Positions 1 to 5,846 of a DNA stretch of 10,848 bases are shown here, piece by piece. Below the pieces are notes generated by a model. It saw only the letters and a list, made by a program, of their open reading frames with translations, was not told the DNA's origin and ran no database searches. The DNA is taken from NCBI GenBank assembly GCA_027346125.1, contig DAIEST010000088.1:1-10848 (forward strand). Direction: 5' to 3'. This DNA is from Leptospirillum sp. Lineage in GTDB: Bacteria; Nitrospirota; Leptospirillia; Leptospirillales; Leptospirillaceae. The position numbers and the translations under genes are program-made. Positions within the stretch are counted from its first letter, which is position 1. Each line of letters starts with the position of its first letter.

Positions 1-1
1 T

Positions 2-2734
2 ATGCCATCCCGGTCTGACGGGTCATCCGGATTTACTGTGTTCCGCAGGATTTATTCCCTGACCGGGCCGTTTGTTTTCGAGATGGTTATCTGGGGAATG
101 GCGGTTCTTTTTGCCTTGGCCTTTTCCTTCCAGTTCAGTCAGGAAGCCCATCGTCTCGATACCCGCATCCGGTCTCTCTCCCGTATTTCCAACAATATTA
201 CTTCCCTGACCCGTGTCATACAGTTTACGGCTCTCGAGCGGATCCGGCACCCCGGAGTTCTGGACGGGACTGAAAGACAGTCGCTTGAGGGGTTGTTCCG
301 TCATGGGTCCTCTGTCTTTCAGGATGCGCTGAAACGCGCGAAATCGCTTTCTCCCCAGGACAAGAGATTGCTCGACATGATTGAACGTCGTGAAATCCCC
401 ATTCACCGCAAACTGCTGGAAGCGACAGGGACCGAAGCGGTCCTGTCTGTCATTTCCAACCTGGTTCCCAGACTGACCTTTCCTTTACTGAATCTCTCCT
501 ATGACATCAATGGCGATATCCATATGGCCAGTCTGGCCCGGGAGAAAAAGAACCGGGAGAAACAGAACTGGCTCTTGTCCGGAATGGGAATTCTCGTGTT
601 GTTCTTTTCCCGGATTCTTATGTATTTTCTCGGAAGCCGCCGGAAAGAGGAGGTCTATCTCCGGTGGGCTTTCGAACGGACATCCGATGTGGTGGTTCTT
701 CTGGATCAGGCCGGACGCTTTATTTATGCAAATCCTTCTTTTTCAAAATTATTTTCCTGTTTTTCCAGCGATTTGATCGGGAGAAATATTCATGAACTCG
801 CCTCAGAACACGAGGTATTCCGGATCATGATGGAACAGTGGGGAAATCCCCGGACGAGGGATCATGAGACTTTGCGCCGGGATGTTTCTTTCCGGGGCAA
901 TGATGGAGAGTTCCATTGGTATTCTGCGACCCTGACTCCGGTCAGGGATGGGAAGTCGGAAGTCTGGGCCTATGAATGGCGTGCGACAGATTTTACAGTG
1001 CAAAAGAAGAACGAAGCCGAGATCGAATCCCAGCGGGAGTGGCTCAGAACCACTCTGGATTCGATTGGGGACGGGGTCATTGCGACGGACAGCAATGGAA
1101 AAATCACTTTCATGAACCGGGTGTCGAAGGACCTGATCGGTGTGACGGAAGAAGAATCCGTCGGTCGTCCGATCAATGACGTCTTCCGGGTCGTGCATGA
1201 AAAAACCCGGACGCCTCTTCCCATTCCCGTGGAACGCGTATTGATGGATTATACGATCCCCTCTGGGGAAAGCCCGACGGCACTGGTTTTGAAGGATGGT
1301 TCCCTCGTGTCGATTTCCGATTCGGCGGCCCCGATCCGGAACCGTCAGGGGGAGATCGTTGGAGCCCTTTTCGTCTTCCAGGAAAATACAGAGCGGAAGC
1401 GTGCCCAGGAAGCCTTGTGGAACATGACGTATCACGATCATCTGACAGGTCTTCCGAATGATCTCCTGTTCAGGGAGCGGCTGTCCCTCGCAATTCCCTG
1501 TGCACGTGCTTCAGGACGCCAGTTGGCAATTTTTGTGATGGATGTGGACCACTTCAAGAAAATCAACGATACCTTCGGGCACACGAAGGGAAACGAGCTT
1601 CTTCAGGCTCTGTCCAATGTTCTGGCCTCCCTGGTCAAGACAGGAAACACCCTGACGCGCCTTGGCGGCGATGAGTTCCTGATCCTTCAGGCGGAATTCG
1701 AGGATCTCTCCGAGGTGACAGGACTGGCGAACCGGATTCTCGAGGTCGTCAGAAAACCGGTGTTTGTGGGCGATCACCCCTTCAATCTTTCCGTTTCCGT
1801 CGGGATTTCCGTTTTCCCGACCGACGGGGAAACACCGGATGAGCTGATCAAGAATGCCGATGCGGCCATGAACAGCGTGAAAGAACACGGGAGAAACGAC
1901 TTCCGGTTTTATTCTCTGGCGATGAATGCCAACGCCATCTTTGAGATCCAGATGAAGGACGATCTCGTGAATGCCATCGAGAACGATCAGCTGCTTCTGC
2001 ACTACCAGCCCAAAGTGGATGGACGGAACGGAAACATGGTCGGAGTGGAGGCTCTGGTCCGATGGGAGACCGACCAGAGGGGATTCATGGTGCCGCAGGA
2101 TTTCATTTCCATTGCCGAAGAGCATGGGATACTCCCGGTGCTTGGGGAGTGGGTGCTCAGGAAAGCATTGCAGGATGGGCGAAAATGGCAGGAGATGAAC
2201 AAACCTGTTTCAGTATCGGTCAACGTTTCCATCCGGCAGCTGGTCCAGAAGCATTTTTGCGAGCAGGTTCTGTCGATTCTGGAGGAAACACGGTTCGATC
2301 GCCACTATCTTGTCCTTGAGGTTACCGAAACCGTTTTTGCCCGGGAGTTTCCGGAAATCCAGACAAAACTCCGTTTCCTGTCGGATCGGGGGATCCGGAT
2401 TTCCCTTGATGATTTTGGAACAGGCTATGCATCGCTTTCCTATTTGTCGAGATTTCCCATTCAGGAGATCAAGATCGACAAATCTTTCATCACCCGGATG
2501 ATGTCGGATCCGAGGGAGGCCGAAATCGTAAAGGCCATTCTTTCTTTCGGAAGGGCTCTGGGGCTATCCATTGTGGCAGAGGGAGTGGAGAAGCTGGAAC
2601 AGGTCATCTTTCTGCTTCAGAATGACTGCCATCTCATGCAGGGATTCTATTTCAGCCGGGCGCTCCCTTTTGAAGAAATTTCCGCATTCCTTCAGGAGGG
2701 TTTCTTCTCGGAGAGGTTGATGGAGAAGTATTGA
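2..2734 (+). CDS. Membrane-bound PAS-PAS-GGDEF-EAL c-di-GMP cyclase/phosphodiesterase
   Basis: This 910-residue protein is predicted to synthesise and/or hydrolyse the second messenger c-di-GMP at the inner membrane. Two hydrophobic segments, about residues 24-44 and 190-211, flank a mostly helical, probably periplasmic sensor region of about 145 residues. Two PAS domains follow (about 216-334 and 346-466), then GGDEF (about 468-635) and EAL (about 652-900). The GGDEF signature is intact at 555-559, but the inhibitory I-site (RxxD, nine residues upstream) reads KTGN at 546-549. The EAL domain keeps the usual metal-binding and catalytic residues: E683 (EAL), N741 (NVS), E773/E776 (EVTET), D803-D804 (DDFGTG), K824, E860 and E863 (AEGVE), and Q880. 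Both activities are therefore plausible; which dominates cannot be read from sequence. The ATG lies one base inside the window edge, so its ribosome binding site is not visible and the true start could be further upstream. The 3' end overlaps the convergent phosphatase frame. Confidence 0.93.
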   Translation: MPSRSDGSSGFTVFRRIYSLTGPFVFEMVIWGMAVLFALAFSFQFSQEAHRLDTRIRSLSRISNNITSLTRVIQFTALERIRHPGVLDGTERQSLEGLFRHGSSVFQDALKRAKSLSPQDKRLLDMIERREIPIHRKLLEATGTEAVLSVISNLVPRLTFPLLNLSYDINGDIHMASLAREKKNREKQNWLLSGMGILVLFFSRILMYFLGSRRKEEVYLRWAFERTSDVVVLLDQAGRFIYANPSFSKLFSCFSSDLIGRNIHELASEHEVFRIMMEQWGNPRTRDHETLRRDVSFRGNDGEFHWYSATLTPVRDGKSEVWAYEWRATDFTVQKKNEAEIESQREWLRTTLDSIGDGVIATDSNGKITFMNRVSKDLIGVTEEESVGRPINDVFRVVHEKTRTPLPIPVERVLMDYTIPSGESPTALVLKDGSLVSISDSAAPIRNRQGEIVGALFVFQENTERKRAQEALWNMTYHDHLTGLPNDLLFRERLSLAIPCARASGRQLAIFVMDVDHFKKINDTFGHTKGNELLQALSNVLASLVKTGNTLTRLGGDEFLILQAEFEDLSEVTGLANRILEVVRKPVFVGDHPFNLSVSVGISVFPTDGETPDELIKNADAAMNSVKEHGRNDFRFYSLAMNANAIFEIQMKDDLVNAIENDQLLLHYQPKVDGRNGNMVGVEALVRWETDQRGFMVPQDFISIAEEHGILPVLGEWVLRKALQDGRKWQEMNKPVSVSVNVSIRQLVQKHFCEQVLSILEETRFDRHYLVLEVTETVFAREFPEIQTKLRFLSDRGIRISLDDFGTGYASLSYLSRFPIQEIKIDKSFITRMMSDPREAEIVKAILSFGRALGLSIVAEGVEKLEQVIFLLQNDCHLMQGFYFSRALPFEEISAFLQEGFFSERLMEKY

Positions 2735-3595
2735 CCGCATTTTTGATCCCACCAGGGTTTCTTTTTCTTCTTTCTCCGAACTCCCCTCTCTCGTATCCAT
2801 CCGTTCGTCCGGACCGGAGGAACGCCATCTGAGCCTGGATTCCACCGTTCCTTTCCAGGGCACGATTTCTATCCGTCCATCCTCATGTTCCACAAGAGCC
2901 GTACAGCTTTCCACCCAATCCCCGTCGTTGTAGTAATCGATGTTGTCGTAGGTATGAATGGCTGCCTTATGGATATGTCCGCATACGACTCCGTCGAGTC
3001 CCAGAAGATGAACATCCCGGGCCACCAGCGATTCGAAGCTTTCGATATAGTTGAGAACGGATTTGACGGAATGTTTGACAGTCTGGCTGAGCGACCAGTT
3101 CGACTGGATACCGAGCAGATTGAGCGCCCCATGGAGGACTCTGTTGGTTCTCAGGAGAAAATCGTATCCCCTGTCTCCGAGGTGCACAAGAATTGGTGCG
3201 TACCGGATCAGTCCGTCAAACTGGTCACCGTGGAGGACCAGCAGATTTTTTCCCGTTCGGGTGGTATGGATCGCCTGGCGGGTCAGAGAGATGTTGCCGA
3301 AGGTCAGCTTCTCCATGTCCAGAAATGTTTCCAGGGTTTCGAGGACGGGATCGTGATTCCCCTGGATATAGACGACACGGGTTCCGGCCCGGGCTTTTCT
3401 CAGAATCTTCTGGATCACCGTGTTATGGCTGGAAGGCCAGTACCATGAGCGTCTCATTCCCCAGAAATCGATGATATCCCCGACCAGGAAAAGAGTATCG
3501 GAATCGTTATGCTTCAGGAATTCCAGAAGGCGTTCCGCCTGGCATCCCCGTGTTCCCAGGTGAATGTCCGAGATCCAGATTGTCCGATAGTTCAT
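2564..3595 (-). CDS. LpxH-like metallophosphoesterase (UDP-2,3-diacylglucosamine diphosphatase family)
   Basis: This 343-residue protein belongs to the calcineurin-like metallophosphoesterase superfamily and most resembles the LpxH-like branch, whose founding member cleaves UDP-2,3-diacylglucosamine in lipid A synthesis. The two-metal-site motifs are all visible: D10-x-H12 (DIHLG), GD40 (VGDIID), GN80-H81-D82, H122 (LHGD) and G-H207-x-H209. It has GNHD where E. coli LpxH has GNRD, so it may act on another phospho-lipid or nucleotide-sugar substrate. The catalytic domain ends near residue 250. A charged, probably non-conserved tail follows, and residues 288-343 are encoded antisense to the EAL domain of the neighbouring gene. 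The start is fixed by a 4-base ATGA overlap (3592-3595) with the stop of the upstream glycosyltransferase, implying translational coupling. A GGGGG run upstream is only a fair ribosome binding site. The family call is firm; exact substrate and natural C-terminus are not. Confidence 0.85.
   Translation of the reverse strand: MNYRTIWISDIHLGTRGCQAERLLEFLKHNDSDTLFLVGDIIDFWGMRRSWYWPSSHNTVIQKILRKARAGTRVVYIQGNHDPVLETLETFLDMEKLTFGNISLTRQAIHTTRTGKNLLVLHGDQFDGLIRYAPILVHLGDRGYDFLLRTNRVLHGALNLLGIQSNWSLSQTVKHSVKSVLNYIESFESLVARDVHLLGLDGVVCGHIHKAAIHTYDNIDYYNDGDWVESCTALVEHEDGRIEIVPWKGTVESRLRWRSSGPDERMDTREGSSEKEEKETLVGSKMRSILLHQPLREETLLKECGNFFKRERPAEIESLHEMAVILKQKDDLFQLLHSLCHNG
2748..2773 (+). terminator. Weak candidate terminator after the GGDEF-EAL gene
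   Basis: About 14 bases past the stop codon, a very short CCC-acca-GGG hairpin is followed by a T-rich pyrimidine tract at about 2758-2773. The stem is too short to be convincing. The same bases encode a lysine/glutamate-rich stretch of the opposite-strand phosphatase frame, which could by itself explain the pyrimidine bias. Confidence 0.2.
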
Positions 3596-4719
3596 TCGTC
3601 CCCCTGTGTCATGTCCATCCGGATAAGGGTCTGCGCAATCAGGGTGGCCGAGCGAGGCTGCGCTACCCGCCGGCAGTCGTTGGCCATCCTCTCCAGTCTT
3701 TCGGGATCGTTCAGAAGCTCCACGGCCTCCCGATGGACTTGTGCCGGGTCATGAACCCGGATTGCCGCCCCGTTTCGGACAAGATAGTCCGCATTTCGTC
3801 TTTCCTGCCCCCCATGGGGGTTCATCAGGATCATCGGCCGGCCCTTGGCCAGGAGTTCGCTCGTCGTAAGCCCGCCCGGTTTTGTGACGACGATGTCGGC
3901 AGCATCCATCAGTGCATCCATGTTTTCGACAAAACCCCGAACGGTTACCGGAACGGGAAACCCGACGGAATGGTTCCGGAGTTTTTTTTCAAGATCGGCG
4001 TTATATCCGGCTACGACGATGATGGAGCATTGAAAAGAGGTATCCCGGAAGGAAAGGAGTGCCTCGGTCACTGGACCGACGCCGAACCCCCCGGAAAGGA
4101 TGAGGATGGTGGTATGATCGGGAAGTCCGAGTCGTTTCCTGGCTTCCTTCGGAGGGCGATTCCTGGAGAAAACGGGATTGATGGGGATCCCGGCAACCTG
4201 GATCCGTTCGGAGGGGACTCCCTGGCTTTCAAGTTCCGCCGCGGCCTCTTCGTTGGAAATAATGTACCGATCCACGTGGGGGTGGATCCAGAAGCCATGT
4301 GGGGTCAGATCGGTCAGGACGGCGACAAGCGGGACATCCGAACCCGATCCGGATTTATAGGCCGCCAGGAGTTCGAGCGGGAGAAAATGGGTGCAGGCGA
4401 TGACAGATGGGGAAAGCGATTCGAGCGCCTTTAGAAAACCCGGGGCCTGAAGCCTTCCCAGGGACAGGCGCAGCCTGTAGAACAATCGGTTTCCCGGATG
4501 GTGGTCCGTCCGGGTGTACAGCGTGTCGAGAAGATCCACGTGACGATTTGCCAGTGCAAGGTACCCTTCCCGATAGAGTCTCCGGAAGGGAGATGCCATG
4601 AGATCCAGTGTGTCGATGGGTTCGGGCGAGGGATATCCTTCACGACGGAGCGCAGCTTGAATGGCTTCGGCGGCTTTTTGGTGTCCCTGGCCGGTTGTTG
4701 CGTGAAAGAGGGCAATCAT
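3592..4719 (-). CDS. MGDG synthase/MurG-like glycosyltransferase (GT28-type, GT-B fold)
   Basis: This 375-residue protein is predicted to transfer a sugar from a nucleotide-sugar donor to a lipid acceptor at the cytoplasmic face of the membrane. The N-terminal half (about residues 5-170) matches the MGDG-synthase N-terminal domain, with a glycine/histidine loop at 6-13 (HATTGQGH). The C-terminal half (about 200-360) is a GT28 donor-binding domain with a GGFGVGP loop near 210-216 and the TKPGGLTTSE motif at 279-288, typical of MurG, UgtP and plant MGDG synthases. No transmembrane segment is evident, as expected for a peripheral enzyme. The start is supported by a strong GGAGGAG ribosome binding site a few bases upstream (about 4724-4730 on this strand). 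It is the first gene of an operon with the LpxH-like phosphatase. Candidate products are a glycosyl-diacylglycerol or another envelope glycolipid. A MurG role is less likely because MurG normally sits in the division/cell-wall cluster and none is seen here. Confidence 0.85.
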   Translation of the reverse strand: MIALFHATTGQGHQKAAEAIQAALRREGYPSPEPIDTLDLMASPFRRLYREGYLALANRHVDLLDTLYTRTDHHPGNRLFYRLRLSLGRLQAPGFLKALESLSPSVIACTHFLPLELLAAYKSGSGSDVPLVAVLTDLTPHGFWIHPHVDRYIISNEEAAAELESQGVPSERIQVAGIPINPVFSRNRPPKEARKRLGLPDHTTILILSGGFGVGPVTEALLSFRDTSFQCSIIVVAGYNADLEKKLRNHSVGFPVPVTVRGFVENMDALMDAADIVVTKPGGLTTSELLAKGRPMILMNPHGGQERRNADYLVRNGAAIRVHDPAQVHREAVELLNDPERLERMANDCRRVAQPRSATLIAQTLIRMDMTQGDE

Positions 4720-4935
4720 TCACTCCTCCGATACGATCTTCCTGTCCTGGACTGTTCGAGAGAGAAAGCTCATAACGCTCTTTTGTGTCCTGGGCCTTCA
4801 GGGTGAATGGTGTTTGTGACAGGAAGATCAAGACAGTATCCAGATTCGGAGATTTTCGGCGGGGGGGAATCGATCAAGCGGCTTGTTCCCGGGAATAGCA
4901 CAGACAGCCGGCCGTCGGGAATCTTCGGTGGTGTT

Positions 4936-4954
4936 TTCCGGAACGATGCCGGAA
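4936..4954. repeat. Inverted repeat TTCCGG-7-CCGGAA
   Basis: The six-base arms are perfect. It lies immediately upstream of a TATGAT box (4955-4960), so it could be an operator or an RNA hairpin. TCCGGA-type words are common throughout this window, so chance is a real alternative. Confidence 0.3.
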
Positions 4955-5115
4955 TATGATCTGGATGAGATCGTTTCTGAAGAATAATGATGGATAGTCT
5001 TTCGGCTTCTCTTCTGTTCCTGAGTTTTAACCTGGCAAATGTGCGCGGGCGGATCGGTCTGATCGACACCATATGGAGACGATGGACTGGAAGGAGCTTG
5101 ACGTCTCGGACCGAT

Positions 5116-5125
5116 AAGGAGGAGG
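5116..5125 (+). promoter_or_regulatory. Strong ribosome binding site of the small exported protein
   Basis: The sequence AAGGAGGAGG ends three bases before the ATG at 5129 and contains two overlapping AGGAGG cores, giving a near-ideal anti-Shine-Dalgarno match. It fixes the start of the downstream gene and suggests efficient translation. Confidence 0.8.
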
Positions 5126-5128
5126 TTC

Positions 5129-5536
5129 ATGAAAATCAGGAAGGGCCTCATTGCTGTCGCGGTACTCGTCCTGTTTTCCGTTCCCGGCCTGTACTATTTC
5201 GCGGAATCGAAACCGCAGGGTTCCGTTTCCGGCAATACCGCCCTGGCCGTCGGCAATGTCGTTTCCGTCGCCGGATCGATCTTCAGTTGTCCGTCATTGA
5301 CAGCGATGGATGCGCTTCACGAGGACTCCGTTTCTCATGACGAGATCGGATTCCGGAATCATTTCGATCTGTACCATTGCCGGGACAGATCGGTCGGGCC
5401 GGAAAGATTCCGGATCCTCAAGGTTGCAACCGGAGAGTCAGGCTCCCTGTCTGTGAAGATGCGGACGCTGAAAAGCGGAGCCGACAACTGGTTTCCGTAC
5501 GATGCCGGGGCATTTTTGAGGCAATCGGATCATTAA
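5129..5536 (+). CDS. Small exported protein of unknown function
   Basis: This is a 135-residue protein that I do not recognise. Residues 1-25 have a basic start (MKIRK) and a hydrophobic stretch (about 7-24), consistent with a Sec signal peptide or an N-terminal membrane anchor; an AES sequence at 25-27 could be a cleavage region. The remaining about 110 residues hold only two cysteines (C54 and C84), which could form a disulfide in the periplasm. The C-terminal part (about 92-130) alternates hydrophobic and polar residues and ends in a WFPYDAGAF-like motif (121-129), suggesting a small beta-rich, perhaps SH3-like fold; that is inference. The ATG is well supported by the strong AAGGAGG ribosome binding site. 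A stop TAA at 5534-5536 is followed by a possible AT-rich terminator. It appears to be a single-gene transcript between divergent and downstream units. No annotated function can be given. Confidence 0.7.
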   Translation: MKIRKGLIAVAVLVLFSVPGLYYFAESKPQGSVSGNTALAVGNVVSVAGSIFSCPSLTAMDALHEDSVSHDEIGFRNHFDLYHCRDRSVGPERFRILKVATGESGSLSVKMRTLKSGADNWFPYDAGAFLRQSDH

Positions 5537-5542
5537 GATCCG

Positions 5543-5562
5543 GAAAATGCGTTTTCTTTTTT
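5543..5562 (+). terminator. Candidate rho-independent terminator, weak stem
   Basis: Seven bases after the stop of the small exported protein, GAAAA-TGCG-TTTTC forms a five-pair AT-rich hairpin followed directly by six T residues (5557-5562). The position is right, but the stem is weak. A second hairpin, CCCGGG at 5563-5568 and 5575-5580, sits just after the T run and has no T tail of its own. Confidence 0.35.
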
Positions 5563-5619
5563 CCCGGGAGAGACCCCGGGGAGTCCGGGTTGCCGGAAAT
5601 CGGAATCCTCCCCCTGATT

Positions 5620-5631
5620 CGGACATGTCCG
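5620..5631. repeat. Perfect 12-base palindrome CGGACATGTCCG
   Basis: This uninterrupted dyad lies in the leader region of the GAF-GGDEF gene, about 70-80 bases upstream of a possible promoter. Such dyads can be operator sites for dimeric regulators, but no second copy was noticed in the window. Confidence 0.3.
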
Positions 5632-5702
5632 GTCTAGAATGCCGGTCGGGTCCGTCCGGAGCGATGCCTATGGATCGCAAGGCGGGGTTGGGCAAGAATG
5701 GA

Positions 5703-5732
5703 TTGTCTCTTTCCGGGATTGAGGCGTAAAGT
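5703..5732 (+). promoter_or_regulatory. Possible sigma-70 promoter for the GAF-GGDEF gene
   Basis: TTGTCT (5703-5708) and TAAAGT (5727-5732) are separated by 18 bases; each matches four of six consensus positions. It lies about 115 bases upstream of the chosen ATG. The match is moderate and untested. Confidence 0.25.
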
Positions 5733-5846
5733 GTTTTGGATGTTGTGGAAGGCCGGTACCGGCAGCCGTATTCTGATTCAGACAGTGGAGCTTCAATAAG
5801 GAGTGTCCGGAAAACTGGTCTCATTTCAATATCCGGAAGGCCGGTG

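Larger units (their letters stand above)
4720..5128. other. Divergent intergenic region, 409 bp
   Basis: This stretch separates the leftward glycosyltransferase operon from the rightward small exported protein and presumably holds promoters for both. I see no convincing sigma-70 pair; a TATGAT at 4955-4960 lacks a good -35 partner. Structured elements are a run of seven G at 4861-4867, a perfect 10-base palindrome TTCCCGGGAA at 4886-4895, and an inverted repeat TTCCGG/CCGGAA at 4936-4941 and 4949-4954 with a 7-base loop. Open frames here (for example about 4770-5072 on the minus strand) have no ribosome binding site or recognisable protein pattern and look non-coding. Confidence 0.6.
5537..5846. 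other. Intergenic region upstream of the GAF-GGDEF gene, 310 bp
   Basis: The region contains a candidate terminator at its left end, a CCCGGG stem-loop (5563-5580), a 12-base perfect palindrome (5620-5631), a possible promoter (5703-5732) and an AAGGAG motif at 5798-5803 that has no in-frame start at the right spacing for the downstream gene. The GAF-GGDEF frame stays open leftward to a TTG at 5736, but that extension has no ribosome binding site and does not resemble a domain. A 60-codon frame at 5547-5729 looks like chance. Confidence 0.55.

Noticed and set aside
803..1441. 212-codon minus-strand frame opposite the PAS region
   Set aside because: It is antisense to the PAS domains of the GGDEF-EAL protein, with no independent support.
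3550..4434. 294-codon plus-strand frame opposite the glycosyltransferase
   Set aside because: The minus-strand frame has clear GT28 motifs and a strong ribosome binding site. The plus frame is a compositional shadow.
4770..5151. Minus-strand frames of about 100 codons in the divergent intergenic region
   Set aside because: They have no ribosome binding site, low-complexity basic/proline-rich translations and mutual overlap in different frames.
5563..5580. CCCGGG/CCCGGG hairpin considered as a terminator
   Set aside because: The T run precedes the stem on the plus strand, and the minus-strand reading gives an A run, so neither orientation fits a rho-independent terminator.
5736..5846. TTG-initiated 37-residue extension of the triple-GAF cyclase
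   Set aside because: It has no ribosome binding site and no domain-like sequence. The ATG at 5847 with GGAAGG upstream is better.
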